DNA of 64,000 bases from Arthrobacter antibioticus (GTDB taxonomy: Bacteria > Actinomycetota > Actinomycetes > Actinomycetales > Micrococcaceae). The translations under genes were made by a program, and so were the position numbers. The notes under the pieces were generated by a model, which was not told the origin of the DNA, did no database searches, and saw nothing but the letters and a program-made list of their open reading frames with translations. The stretch covers positions 423,152-487,151 of the forward strand of contig NZ_JASISQ010000001.1 of the NCBI RefSeq assembly GCF_030063205.1, in the 5' to 3' direction. Shown piece after piece: positions 8,313 to 17,883 of the stretch. How positions within the stretch are numbered: position 1 is the first letter of the stretch; every line of letters begins with the position of its first letter.

Positions 8313-9941
8313 ATGACCACCGATGTTCAGGCTTCCTACACGTCCGGCACCTCCACAACTCCTCTTTTGGAGAGCACCATTGGTGCGAACTTCCAGCGCA
8401 CGGCCGCACGATTTCCTGCTCGGGAGGCCCTCATTGACAGGCCCTCGGGCCGGCGGTGGAGCTATGCCCAGCTAAATGACGACGTCGATGCTCTGGCCCG
8501 CGGGCTGCTCGCCGCCGGGATAGTCACCGGCGATCGCATAGGCATTTGGGCACCCAACGTGCCTGAATGGGTGATCCTGCAATTCGCCACCGCCAAGATC
8601 GGTGCCATCTTGGTCAACGTCAATCCGTCATACCGGGTCCATGAACTTAAGTACGCCATCTCACAATCCGGGATGTCGATGATCGTGGCGCTGCCTGACT
8701 TCAAAGGCTCAGACTACCGAGCCATGATCAATCAGATCCGTCCCGACTGCCCGGACCTCACGGCGGCAATCTACATCGGCACGCCTTCCTGGGACGAGCT
8801 CGTGGCTGGCGGGCAGTCAGTGCCAGCTGACGCCGTCGAGCGTGCCATGAACGCCCTGACTCCAGATGATCCCATCAATATCCAGTACACCTCAGGGACC
8901 ACCGGCTACCCCAAGGGCGCCACGTTGAGCCACCGCAACATCCTCAATAATGGCTACTTTGTGACGGAAACAATCGGCTTCACCGAGCATGACAAGCTCT
9001 GCGTTCCTGTGCCGTTCTATCACTGCTTCGGCATGGTCATGGGTAATCTGGGCGCGTCGACTCATGGGGCCGCCGTGGTCATTCCGGCGGCCGCGTTCGA
9101 TCCTGCCGCCACCTTGCGTGCCGTCCAGGAGGAACGCTGCACAGCCCTGTACGGGGTACCCACCATGTTCATCGCCGCACAAAATGTGCCGGACTTTGCC
9201 AGTTATGACTTGAGTAGTTTACGCACCGGCATCATGGCTGGTTCTCCGTGCCCCGTGGAAGTCATGAAGCGGTGCATGACCGAGATGCATATGGAAGGTG
9301 TTTCCATTGCGTACGGCATGACGGAAACCTCGCCGGTGTCGATGCAAACGTTAATGGACGACGACGTGGCCCACCGAACCGAGACAGTGGGACGGGTGCA
9401 ACCTCACCTTGAGGTCAAAATCGTGGATCCTTCCACCGGGGAGACTGTCCCCCGTGGAGAGTCAGGGGAGTTTTGTACCCGCGGCTACTCCGTCATGCTG
9501 GGCTATTGGAATGATTCTGAGAAGACTGCCGGGGCCATCGATCAGGAGCGCTGGATGCATACCGGCGACCTCGCCGTGATGAATAATGACGGTTACGTGA
9601 ACATTGTGGGCCGCATCAAGGACATGGTCATCCGGGGCGGTGAAAATCTCTATCCACGGGAGATTGAGGAGTTTTTGTACCATCATCCCGACATTGCCGA
9701 TGTCCAGGTGATTGGAGTGCCGGATGAGCGCTACGGCGAGGAGTTGTGCGCCTGGCTTCTGATGAAACCCGGTGCCATACCCTTGGATGCCGAGGCCATC
9801 GGCGTATATTGTGCCGGTCACCTCTCTCGCCACAAGGTCCCCCGCTATGTATTGGTGGTGGATGAATTCCCCATGACGGTCACGGGGAAGGTCCGCAAGA
9901 TGGACATGCGGCAGCGAACCATCGAGCTACTGGGACTGTAG
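8313..9941 (+). CDS. AMP-dependent fatty acyl-CoA synthetase
   Basis: A 542-residue adenylate-forming enzyme that activates a carboxylic acid as acyl-AMP and transfers it to CoA. The P-loop YTSGTTGYPKG is at residues 192-202, followed by YGMTETSP (A5), YWNDSEKTAGAID and MHTGDLA (A7), GRIKDMVIRGGENLYPREIEE (A8 region) and VTGKVRKMDMR with the C-terminal catalytic lysine. Length and order are complete. The chain length of the substrate is not certain; the sequence fits the medium/long-chain FadD-like class. It stands alone on the plus strand, divergent from dedA. Confidence 0.92.
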   Translation: MTTDVQASYTSGTSTTPLLESTIGANFQRTAARFPAREALIDRPSGRRWSYAQLNDDVDALARGLLAAGIVTGDRIGIWAPNVPEWVILQFATAKIGAILVNVNPSYRVHELKYAISQSGMSMIVALPDFKGSDYRAMINQIRPDCPDLTAAIYIGTPSWDELVAGGQSVPADAVERAMNALTPDDPINIQYTSGTTGYPKGATLSHRNILNNGYFVTETIGFTEHDKLCVPVPFYHCFGMVMGNLGASTHGAAVVIPAAAFDPAATLRAVQEERCTALYGVPTMFIAAQNVPDFASYDLSSLRTGIMAGSPCPVEVMKRCMTEMHMEGVSIAYGMTETSPVSMQTLMDDDVAHRTETVGRVQPHLEVKIVDPSTGETVPRGESGEFCTRGYSVMLGYWNDSEKTAGAIDQERWMHTGDLAVMNNDGYVNIVGRIKDMVIRGGENLYPREIEEFLYHHPDIADVQVIGVPDERYGEELCAWLLMKPGAIPLDAEAIGVYCAGHLSRHKVPRYVLVVDEFPMTVTGKVRKMDMRQRTIELLGL

Positions 9942-10033
9942 CCGTGACACTGGGATAGGCTCTGCTTTTGAGCTGTGAAAAGCTAGCGCACAAAAAGTCT
10001 TGTTCACCATTGAGATACTGGGGTTCTCCAACT

Positions 10034-10966
10034 ATGCGCACAGACACTAAACACGCAGGTAATAAGAGCAATAGCTACGTAGTTGCTTACCTTTTCATCG
10101 GCGTAGCGGCGGCCATCGCAGGATTCTTGCCATGGCTCGTTACGGGGATGCGTCTGTCGCTGCAGAACCTCTGGGCAACCAGTACCCCACCGGGTCAAAT
10201 GCCAATATCACTTCTCCCCTTTAGCCAGTACATGCTTACTCTTATTGCCGGGCTCATCATCACGGGATCGGCCATTGCTGGAGGAATTCTACGCCTGAGA
10301 CGTTCACGACTTCCCCGCTTTGGCGCCACGGCAGCGGTCATTGGACTCTTGGGTGTGCAGCTTGCCGCCACGCTCCAGGCCAGCCTGACGGTATCAGCCG
10401 GATTACTGGATAACCAGGCCGCTGAGCTTTACCTGTCTGCACTATTAGCGGGCACAATTGCCTCCATCATGGTTGGCGTCCTGGTCCTGTTCCTTATTTC
10501 GCGTGCCCCTGCCTCCGGTGCTGTGATCGGAGCAAGCTTCGCCGCCGTGGCCCTCGCACCATGGCTTAGAGCACTCCTCATACCGCTCAATGACGTGACA
10601 ACGTCACCGAACTCCTTCACGCTTGGTCTGATCCACTGGTTCCCGGCCGTTGTAGTGGGGCTGGCGATTGCCTGGTCGGTCTCCATGTCAACAGCTCGTT
10701 TGCTTGCTGCAGGATTCAGCCTCATCGTGCTGTGGTTTGGACCTGCCCTGTTCGCCGCTATCAGTATTGCCGCTGGCAGTCGTGTCCTTGCCTATCAGCC
10801 CGCTGAAATGGCGAAACTCGGTGCAAGCTCATTCCTGAACTTCATAGACTACCGTTCAGGCTCATTGGCCCCATTGGTTGTGGCCGCAGCAATAGCCACT
10901 GCCGGTTCTATTTGCCGCTCACTTTTCAAGAAGTTCAACCGCTCATCATCCGTCTCGCCTGCCTAG
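10034..10966 (+). CDS. Multi-pass membrane protein of unknown function
   Basis: 310 residues from ATG 10034 (MRTDTKHAG); the frame is open 22 codons further up, but no ribosome binding site supports an earlier start. I count about eight hydrophobic helices, the first around FIGVAAAIAGFLPWLV and the last around LVVAAAIATAGSICRSLF, with short polar loops and a basic tail KKFNRSSS. I recognise no family and no catalytic motif. It is the plus-strand gene immediately upstream of the candidate retron RNA, ending 155 bp before the a1 arm. That leaves open whether it is a neighbour or part of that system. Confidence 0.7.
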   Translation: MRTDTKHAGNKSNSYVVAYLFIGVAAAIAGFLPWLVTGMRLSLQNLWATSTPPGQMPISLLPFSQYMLTLIAGLIITGSAIAGGILRLRRSRLPRFGATAAVIGLLGVQLAATLQASLTVSAGLLDNQAAELYLSALLAGTIASIMVGVLVLFLISRAPASGAVIGASFAAVALAPWLRALLIPLNDVTTSPNSFTLGLIHWFPAVVVGLAIAWSVSMSTARLLAAGFSLIVLWFGPALFAAISIAAGSRVLAYQPAEMAKLGASSFLNFIDYRSGSLAPLVVAAAIATAGSICRSLFKKFNRSSSVSPA

Positions 10967-10985
10967 CCCGGGGCCTGCCTCGCCC

Positions 10986-11015
10986 GGGGTATCCGGGTAG
11001 CGGGGGTATCCGGGT
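10986..11015. repeat. Direct repeat of GGGGTATCCGGGT upstream of the retron RNA
   Basis: Two perfect 13-bp copies occupy 10986-10998 and 11003-11015 (17-bp period). The core GGGGTATCC is the reverse complement of GGATACCCC at 11175-11183, inside the candidate msr region. The repeats lie in the 155-bp gap where a retron promoter would be expected. Confidence 0.8.
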
Positions 11016-11121
11016 CCGCGCCGATCCCTACTGTGGAGCCGGCTGCTCTCGCCCCGGGGCGCCGAGACTGCCACCGCGACATCTCTGCACGTCGGCGCAC
11101 GCATCGGTTACCGTGGATTCA

Positions 11122-11284
11122 GGTGAAGGTCTCCCGACGAGGTGGAGAGGCACATGTTGGGCTCTCCTCTCCGGGGATACCCCGGGGCACGCAGTATTGC
11201 TCGAGCAAGCACCGCGAGTGGGTCTCTGCGCTTCGCGCAGCAGCCCACCCGCACCGACAGATGAGTCGTCTTGAGGCCTTCACC
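11122..11284 (+). ncRNA. Candidate retron msr-msd RNA
   Basis: An outer inverted repeat joins GGTGAAGGTCTCCCGACGA (11122-11140) to TCGTCTTGAGGCCTTCACC (11266-11284): 16 Watson-Crick pairs plus one G-T over 19 positions, with two central mismatches. This matches the a1/a2 stem of retrons. Inside are a 7-bp hairpin (11144-11150 with 11166-11172), GGGG-ATA-CCCC (11173-11183), the 12-bp palindrome TTGCTCGAGCAA (11197-11208) and a long terminal hairpin with 6+6 pairs around a 2x2 bulge (11218-11248, loop TTC). The last is the natural msd stem. Guanines 11141-11142 just after a1 are candidates for the branch nucleotide. The RT start codon follows 37 nt after a2. Structure was read by eye; ends are approximate. 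Confidence 0.68.
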
Positions 11285-11321
11285 GTCCTATTGCGGCACC
11301 ACGAAGGGATGGCATCGACCC

Positions 11322-12740
11322 ATGGTCCACAGCCAGGCCCACGGCACGGACTCGGAAACGGCCAGCCGAGACGTTCCAGGCGGCCATTTCCATCTCCGTG
11401 GCCATACCCCTCACCCGTCGTCGGCAACCGTAGCAGCGGCGCTGGCCCACGCATTCTTAGCCGCCCCGGCGTGGACCGCTGACGGGCTAATCGCTGCTGG
11501 TACGCAAGTTTTGGGTGTCCGACGGCGATGGCTGGGACCGCTGGTGAGTTCAGTCATCGGCGCTTATCACTACAAGCCTGCCGACGCTCCCCGCGAACTC
11601 GCAGCCTACATTGGCCAAAGTGATTCCTTCGCCGGAGCGGTCGCTAAGGCCCTCACCCAGCGAAAGCCTCTACGGATAGCGCGTTACGTACTCGCCGAGC
11701 CCGAGCAACGCCAAGGAACCCACCCCGTTCCAGCCATTGCCGGGCTTGCACAATTAGCTAGAGTTCTGGGACTGACGCTGGGTCAATTGGAGTGGTTTGC
11801 CGATACCGGCCACTGGAATCGGCTCGCTGGCAAGGGGCCTCTTCAGCATTACCGGTACAAATGGCTAGTGCGTCCGGGCAGAACGCCACGGTTGTTGGAA
11901 ATTCCAGGGCTGCGCCTGCGGGCAATCCAGCGCAAGGTTTTGCAGGAACTGCTGAGCCCTCTCCCCTTACACGACGGCGCTCACGGTTTTGTCCCCGGCC
12001 GCAGCGCGGTCAGCGGAGCCACCCAACATGTAGGCAGTGACACTGTCATTTCACTGGATCTAACGAGTTTCTTTGCCACAGTCACCGCTGGCAAAGTGTT
12101 CGGGATCCTGCGGCAGGCCGGCTATCCAGAAGCAGTGGCTCATACCCTAACTGGTCTAAGCACCCATGTAGTTCCACCATGGGTCATCACGTCAATGCCA
12201 GCCGGAGGAAGCTCCGCTGAACGATTTGCTTTAGCGCAGTCATTGCGGATTCCCCATCTGCCACAGGGCGCACCTGCGTCTCCCATGTTGGCCAACCTGG
12301 CACTACGACGACTGGATTCACGGCTCCAAGGTTGGGCTGAGAAGGCAGATACGCGTTATACGCGCTACGCCGATGACCTGAGTTTCAGCGGCGGTACTTC
12401 GTTGATTCAACGGGCAGACAGCTTCATTCGTGGCGTGAGCGTGATAGTTGCTGACGAGGGACACCTGCTCAATGAAAGAAAAACGCGGGTGCGCTCGGCC
12501 AGTACCCGTCAACAGGTCACGGGCATTGTGGTGAACCAGCGTACCAATATGCCCCGCCGCGACTTTGATGCCTTGAAAGCTACCCTGCACAATTGCGTGG
12601 TGCACGGCCCAGAAACTCAGAACCAGGCTGGGCACACGGATTTTCGTGCCCACTTGTTGGGCAGGATCACGTGGCTTGAGTTCCTCAACCCCACTCGCGC
12701 AATACGCTTGCGCCGGGACTTCGAGAAGATTCGCTGGTAG
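11322..12740 (+). CDS. Retron-type reverse transcriptase, Mx162-like group
   Basis: 472 residues from ATG 11322. An in-frame TTG at 11271 lies inside the a2 arm and was rejected; GAAGGG at 11303-11308 is the nearest binding site. RT motifs in order: AHGFVPGRSA, catalytic D246 in VISLDLTSFF, PQGAPASP (314-321), Y349-A-D-D352 with LSFSG, and VTGIVVN (from 399), the retron hallmark. About 150 residues precede the RT core, ending LGLTLGQLEWFAD; from memory this layout matches the myxobacterial Mx162 RT. No maturase, endonuclease or fused effector domain is visible. The enzyme should prime from the 2'-OH of its own RNA and make msDNA. Retrons of this type are usually antiphage systems, but the partner here is not evident. 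The gene ends 50 bp before a dispersed repeat. Confidence 0.93.
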   Translation: MVHSQAHGTDSETASRDVPGGHFHLRGHTPHPSSATVAAALAHAFLAAPAWTADGLIAAGTQVLGVRRRWLGPLVSSVIGAYHYKPADAPRELAAYIGQSDSFAGAVAKALTQRKPLRIARYVLAEPEQRQGTHPVPAIAGLAQLARVLGLTLGQLEWFADTGHWNRLAGKGPLQHYRYKWLVRPGRTPRLLEIPGLRLRAIQRKVLQELLSPLPLHDGAHGFVPGRSAVSGATQHVGSDTVISLDLTSFFATVTAGKVFGILRQAGYPEAVAHTLTGLSTHVVPPWVITSMPAGGSSAERFALAQSLRIPHLPQGAPASPMLANLALRRLDSRLQGWAEKADTRYTRYADDLSFSGGTSLIQRADSFIRGVSVIVADEGHLLNERKTRVRSASTRQQVTGIVVNQRTNMPRRDFDALKATLHNCVVHGPETQNQAGHTDFRAHLLGRITWLEFLNPTRAIRLRRDFEKIRW

Positions 12741-12785
12741 CAACCCCTATTTCGTGTTGTGCCTGCGACAGACATCGTCTGATTC

Positions 12786-12835
12786 AGTGAGCGAGCGTTA
12801 GCAAAAATACGACGTGAAGTGAGCGAGCGTCAGGG
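12786..12835. repeat. Dispersed 50-bp repeat (REP-like), copy A
   Basis: AGTGAGCGAGCGTTAG, an AT-rich spacer, ACGACGTGA, then AGTGAGCGAGCGTCAGGG. The same 50-bp layout with four differences recurs at 50612-50661. Each copy carries the 14-mer GTGAGCGAGCGTYAG twice. It lies between the retron RT and the convergent NUDIX gene. Confidence 0.85.
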
Positions 12836-12840
12836 GGTGG

Positions 12841-13374
12841 TTAGCGCGGGAGGCGTTCGCGCAGGACGGGCCAAGCTGCACTAAATCCTGGATGCAAGTT
12901 TAGGGAGTCGAGCGTTTCAGGTGCGAACCATTCCAACGCCATGCTTTCCGGATCACTGATGACAGCTTCAAAGGGCACCACTGCAGTAACAACCACCGTG
13001 GTGTAACTCCAATAGCCAACGTCATAGACGGAGGTGAACATCAGCTCAACGTTCTCCCGCGGAACAGCTGCTTCTTCCCACGCCTCACGCAGTGCTCCAT
13101 CCACTGCGGTTTCGCCTTGGTTGAGGGCGCCGCCGGGCAGACCCCATGTGCCGCCGTGGTGAGACCAGAGTGCCCGGTGCTGCAGCAAGACTCCACGGCC
13201 GGCGTCGAACACCAACAGGCCAGCAGAACCAAACTTTCCCCAAAAGCTGCCCTGCTCCCCTGTCACCCAGGCATCGCCGGGATCGCGGTCGTTGCCCAGG
13301 TGCCCCGGACGCACAACAGCCGCAGCATCCCGGGTGAAACGGGCTGCTGCGGCTGCGGGATCATGTGTAGACAA
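12841..13374 (-). CDS. NUDIX hydrolase
   Basis: 177 residues with a complete Nudix box, GALNQGETAVDGALREAWEE, near residues 82-101, within a MutT-like fold that starts about SAGLLVFDAG. It hydrolyses a nucleoside diphosphate linked to another moiety; the substrate is unknown. The start at TTG 13374 lies 3 nt after the nrdF stop, so it may be co-transcribed with the nrd genes. Sanitising damaged nucleotides would fit that context. A GTG about 20 codons in is an alternative start, since the first 30 residues are alanine-rich and poorly conserved in style. Confidence 0.85.
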   Translation of the reverse strand: MSTHDPAAAAARFTRDAAAVVRPGHLGNDRDPGDAWVTGEQGSFWGKFGSAGLLVFDAGRGVLLQHRALWSHHGGTWGLPGGALNQGETAVDGALREAWEEAAVPRENVELMFTSVYDVGYWSYTTVVVTAVVPFEAVISDPESMALEWFAPETLDSLNLHPGFSAAWPVLRERLPR

Positions 13375-13377
13375 GAG

Positions 13378-14400
<1,023 letters not shown>

Positions 14401-14420
14401 TCAATCTTAAGCCGAAGGCA

Positions 14421-14445
14421 CGACGGCGGGTCTCCCCCGCCGTCG
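14421..14445 (-). terminator. Hairpin between nrdE and nrdF
   Basis: CGACGGCGGG (14421-14430) and CCCGCCGTCG (14436-14445) form a perfect 10-bp stem with a 5-nt loop 21 nt after the nrdE stop. No T-run follows on the minus strand, so it may be a partial terminator or an mRNA-stability element that tunes nrdF relative to nrdE. Confidence 0.6.
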
Positions 14446-14465
14446 CGCTCTTCAGTTATGCGGTG

Positions 14466-16604
14466 TTAGAGTGCGCAGCTGACGCAACCCTCAACTTCCG
14501 TCCCTTCCAGCGCGAGCTGGCGGAGGCGGATGTAGTAGATGGTCTTAATGCCCTTGCGCCAGGCGTAAATCTGCGCCTTGTTGATATCACGCGTGGTGGC
14601 CGTGTCCTTGAAGAACAACGTCAGCGACAGACCCTGATCCACGTGCTGGGTGGCAGCGGCGTAGGTGTCGATGATCTTCTCAAACCCGATCTCGTACGCG
14701 TCCTTGTAGAACTCAACGTTGTTGTTGGTCAGGTAAGGGGCAGGGTAGTAGACGCGGCCCAGCTTGCCTTCCTTGCGAATCTCGATCATGGAGGCGATCG
14801 GGTGGATCGAGGACGTGGAGTTGTTGATGTAGCTGATGGAGCCCGTGGGCGGGACAGCCTGCAGGTTCTGGTTGTAGATACCGTGCTCCATAACCGAAGC
14901 CTTCAGCGCACGCCAGTCATCCTGGGTGGGGATGTGCATACCCTCAAACAGCTCGGCAACGCGGGCGGTCTGCGGCAGCCATTCCTGGTCCGTGTACTTG
15001 TCGAAGAATTCACCCGAGGCGTACTTGGAGTTCTCGAAGTTGATGAAGGTGGAATCGTTTTCAATCGCCAACAGGTTCGAGGCCCGGATGCAGTGGTACA
15101 CCACCGTGTAGAAGTAAATGTTGGTGAAGTCCAGGCCCTCTTCGGAACCGTAGTGGACCCGCTCACGGGCAAGGTAGCCGTGCAGGTTCATCTGGCCCAA
15201 ACCGATGGCGCGCGACTGGCGGTTGCCCTTGGCGATGGACGGGACGCTGGTGATGTTTGACATGTCAGAGACGGCTGTCAGCGTGCGAATGGCCGTCTCG
15301 ATGGTGCCGCCAAAGTCCGGTGAATCCATGGCCTTGGCAATGTTCAACGAGCCCAGGTTGCAGGAAATGTCTTTGCCGGTCTCAGCGTAGGAGAGGTCAT
15401 CGTTGTACGTGGTGGGAGCGGAAACCTGGAGGATCTCAGAGCACAAGTTGCTCATGATGATCTTGCCTTCAATGGGGTTTTCGCGGTTCACCGTGTCTTC
15501 AAACATGATGTACGGGTAGCCGGATTCAAACTGGATCTCGGCGAGCGTCTGGAAGAACTCGCGTGCCTTGATCTTGGTCTTCTTGATCCGTGCGTCGTCC
15601 ACCATTTCGTAGTACTTCTCGGTGACCGAGATATCAGAGAACGGAACGCCGTACACCTTTTCAACGTCGTACGGGGAGAACAGGTACATATCCTCGTCGC
15701 GCTTGGCCAAATCAAAGGTGATGTCCGGGACAACAACACCCAAGGAGAGGGTCTTAATGCGGACCTTCTCGTCGGCGTTCTCGCGCTTGGTGTCCAAGAA
15801 GCGGTTGATATCCGGGTGGTGGGCGTGCAGGTAAACGGCGCCTGCACCCTGGCGTGCACCGAGCTGGTTGGCGTAGGAGAAGCTGTCCTCGAGAAGCTTC
15901 ATCACCGGGATGACCCCGGAGGACTGGTTCTCGATCTGCTTGATGGGTGCGCCAACTTCGCGGATGTTAGTGAGGGCAAAAGCAACGCCGCCACCACGCT
16001 TGGACAGCTGCAACGCGGAGTTGATGGAGCGGCCAATGGACTCCATGTTATCTTCGATGCGCAACAGGAAGCAGGAGACGAGCTCGCCGCGCTGAGCCTT
16101 GCCGGCGTTCAAGAAGGTGGGGGTGGCCGGCTGGAAGCGGCCACCAATGATTTCATCGACGATGCTGTTGGCCAGTTCCTCATTGCCGCGGGCCAGGTGC
16201 AGGGCAACCATGCACACACGGTCTTCGTAGCGCTCCAGGAAGCGGTTGCCGTCAAAAGTTTTCAGCGTGTAGGACGTGTAGAACTTAAACGCGCCCAGAA
16301 AGGTCTCGAAGCGGAACTTCTTCTTGTAAGCGCGCTGGAAGAGCTCACGGGTGAAGTTCATTGAGTATTGGTCAAGCGTTTCGCGCTCATAGTACTGGTT
16401 TTTCACCAGGTATTCCAGCTTTTCTTCCAGGTCGTGGAAGAACACGGTGTTGTTATTCACATGCTGCAGGAAGTACTGCCGAGCAGCCGCTTTGTCAGCA
16501 TCGAACTGGATATCGCCGTCGGCGTTGTACAAGTTCAACATGGCGTTGAGCTCGTGGTAGCCAAGTCCTTCCCAAGCTGCCGGCATGTCCTTAGAGGACT
16601 TCAT
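14466..16604 (-). CDS. nrdE: Class Ib ribonucleotide reductase, alpha subunit
   Basis: 712 residues. ATG 16604 was chosen because it overlaps the nrdI stop as ATGA; an upstream TTG frame is less likely. The catalytic alpha subunit shows the N-terminal short NrdE-type region without the class Ia ATP cone, [16 protein letters not shown], the central NLCSEI with the active-site cysteine, [10 protein letters not shown], and [19 protein letters not shown]. The C-terminal CVSC pair (EGCVSCAL) is the redox-shuttle cysteine pair reduced by NrdH. It provides dNTPs for DNA synthesis. Confidence 0.97.
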   Translation of the reverse strand: MKSSKDMPAAWEGLGYHELNAMLNLYNADGDIQFDADKAAARQYFLQHVNNNTVFFHDLEEKLEYLVKNQYYERETLDQYSMNFTRELFQRAYKKKFRFETFLGAFKFYTSYTLKTFDGNRFLERYEDRVCMVALHLARGNEELANSIVDEIIGGRFQPATPTFLNAGKAQRGELVSCFLLRIEDNMESIGRSINSALQLSKRGGGVAFALTNIREVGAPIKQIENQSSGVIPVMKLLEDSFSYANQLGARQGAGAVYLHAHHPDINRFLDTKRENADEKVRIKTLSLGVVVPDITFDLAKRDEDMYLFSPYDVEKVYGVPFSDISVTEKYYEMVDDARIKKTKIKAREFFQTLAEIQFESGYPYIMFEDTVNRENPIEGKIIMSNLCSEILQVSAPTTYNDDLSYAETGKDISCNLGSLNIAKAMDSPDFGGTIETAIRTLTAVSDMSNITSVPSIAKGNRQSRAIGLGQMNLHGYLARERVHYGSEEGLDFTNIYFYTVVYHCIRASNLLAIENDSTFINFENSKYASGEFFDKYTDQEWLPQTARVAELFEGMHIPTQDDWRALKASVMEHGIYNQNLQAVPPTGSISYINNSTSSIHPIASMIEIRKEGKLGRVYYPAPYLTNNNVEFYKDAYEIGFEKIIDTYAAATQHVDQGLSLTLFFKDTATTRDINKAQIYAWRKGIKTIYYIRLRQLALEGTEVEGCVSCAL

Positions 16605-17077
16605 TGTTGAGTCTTGTTCTGAGACAATCGTGTCCAAAATTCTTCCAATCCTTCGTGAACGCGGTCCACATCCTCAGATGTGCCCATGAGTTCAAAACGG
16701 TATAAATGCTGTACATTGCACTTCTCGGCGACTATGTCACCGGCGAGGCAATAGGTTTCGCCAAAATTTGTGTTCCCTGCGCCGATAACGCCACGGATTA
16801 GCTTTCGATTGTCCGCCACGTTAAGGAATTTGATGACCTGTTTTGGCACGGCTCCTCGCCGAGTTTCCCCACCATAGGTGGGCAAGATCAAAACGAAGGG
16901 TTCCTGCGCCAGAAGGGTTTCTTCAGAGGTATAAATCGGCAACCGCGCCGCTTCCAACCCCAATTTCATGACGAAACGGTGGGTGTTATCGGAAGCTGAC
17001 GAGAAATAAATCAATCGGCTGCTGGTGTATCGAGAAGTTATCGCTGTTACTGCGGGTTCTGCTGCAACGGCTGACAT
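16601..17077 (-). CDS. nrdI: NrdI flavodoxin-like activator of NrdF
   Basis: 158 residues from ATG 17077 (MSAVAAEP), with GGAAAG upstream; the frame is open 14 codons further but without support. It shows [15 protein letters not shown] (flavin phosphate loop region), [11 protein letters not shown] and [18 protein letters not shown]. NrdI with FMN supplies the oxidant that assembles the Mn(III)2-tyrosyl cofactor in NrdF. Its stop overlaps the nrdE start. Confidence 0.95.
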   Translation of the reverse strand: MSAVAAEPAVTAITSRYTSSRLIYFSSASDNTHRFVMKLGLEAARLPIYTSEETLLAQEPFVLILPTYGGETRRGAVPKQVIKFLNVADNRKLIRGVIGAGNTNFGETYCLAGDIVAEKCNVQHLYRFELMGTSEDVDRVHEGLEEFWTRLSQNKTQQ

Positions 17078-17109
17078 GGCTTTCGCTTTCCAACTACTTA
17101 CTTGCGGTT

Positions 17110-17196
17110 GTGGGGCCAACCGCTTGTTGGATTAGCCCCACTTGTGTGCGCTATGCGCACGTAAAATTATGGTGAGCTTGCAGGCTACAGCCTGCA
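17110..17196 (-). other. Three successive hairpins between nrdH and nrdI
   Basis: GTGGGGC/GCCCCAC (17110-17116 and 17135-17141), GTGCGC-TAT-GCGCAC (17146-17160) and TGCAGGCT-AC-AGCCTGCA (17179-17196) stand one after another in the 125-bp intercistronic space. Such stacks often act as processing or stability elements that raise the first gene's mRNA over the rest. No T-run marks a classical terminator. Confidence 0.65.
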
Positions 17197-17202
17197 TACT
17201 CA

Positions 17203-17457
17203 CTACGCGACGTTGAAGGCAGCGCCATCGACGGCTGCAGCCAATTCGGCAATCTTATCCGGGCGGAATCCTGACCAGTGATCGGCGTCCGTGATAACAA
17301 CAGGTGCCTGCTGGTAGCCCAGGCTGAGCACATGCTCAAGAGCGGCGGGATCAGTTGAGATATCCACGCTCTGATATGTGATGCCTTTTTTATCCAACGC
17401 ACGGTACGTTGCGTTGCACTGGACACATGCAGGTTTGGTGTAAACCGTGACGGTCAT
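17203..17457 (-). CDS. nrdH: NrdH-redoxin
   Basis: An 84-residue glutaredoxin-sized thiol donor with active site C-V-Q-C (residues 11-14), the QAPVVIT cis-proline strand and the WSGFRPDKI tail, which are typical of NrdH. It is reduced by thioredoxin reductase and reduces NrdE. ATG 17457 follows an AAAGGGG site. It is the promoter-proximal gene of nrdHIEF, with NrdR-like boxes about 150-200 bp upstream. Confidence 0.96.
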   Translation of the reverse strand: MTVTVYTKPACVQCNATYRALDKKGITYQSVDISTDPAALEHVLSLGYQQAPVVITDADHWSGFRPDKIAELAAAVDGAAFNVA

Positions 17458-17602
17458 GATGGAGATCCCCTTTGTATATAACTGCCTGTGGCTGCCAAGA
17501 ACGGCTAACTCGCTGCCTGTGGGACCAACGGTTCGCGTCAGGGTCTCGCCAGCTGTTCGAGCTGTTCCAGCGGCTCCTTTGGAACCACTTGAATTCTGTA
17601 AT

Positions 17603-17656
17603 AGATACTACATGTAGTGCAGCCACCCAAGGTTGACCCCTACATGATGTATTACA
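17603..17656 (-). promoter_or_regulatory. Probable pair of NrdR boxes upstream of nrdHIEF
   Basis: ACTACATGTAGT (17607-17618) is a perfect palindrome that resembles the NrdR box core. A second, looser copy, CCTACATGATGTATT, is centred at 17646, about 33 bp away, i.e. about three helical turns, the usual spacing of paired NrdR boxes. NrdR represses ribonucleotide reductase genes when bound to (d)ATP. The nrdR gene itself is not in this window. Confidence 0.65.
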
Positions 17657-17883
17657 AGTATGTCATTTTATGCACCGTTCGTCCACAGGCCAATCCATTT
17701 AAAAGCGCGAGAAATCAAGGCGGATTCTTAGCTGTCCACAGGGTGTGCAGTACTTAGCCACAAAAAATAGTGCGGCGTGTCGACGGTGCCCGGCGTGTCG
17801 GTGCTGGGCGGGGGCCGCAGATAGCACTCACCGGCAATCTATGCTTGCTAAGAAGTTCAGTCCCCGTTGGAGAAGAGAGTCTT

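Noticed and set aside
11271-11321. Earlier TTG start for the reverse transcriptase
   Set aside because: It falls inside the a2 arm of the retron RNA and has no ribosome binding site; ATG 11322 is better.
11322-12740. Group II intron or diversity-generating retroelement
   Set aside because: No maturase X domain, no intron domains V/VI nearby, no variable-repeat/template-repeat pair; the VTG motif and the a1/a2 RNA point to a retron.
14463-15260. 265-codon plus-strand frame
   Set aside because: Antisense to nrdE, which is unmistakable by its catalytic motifs.
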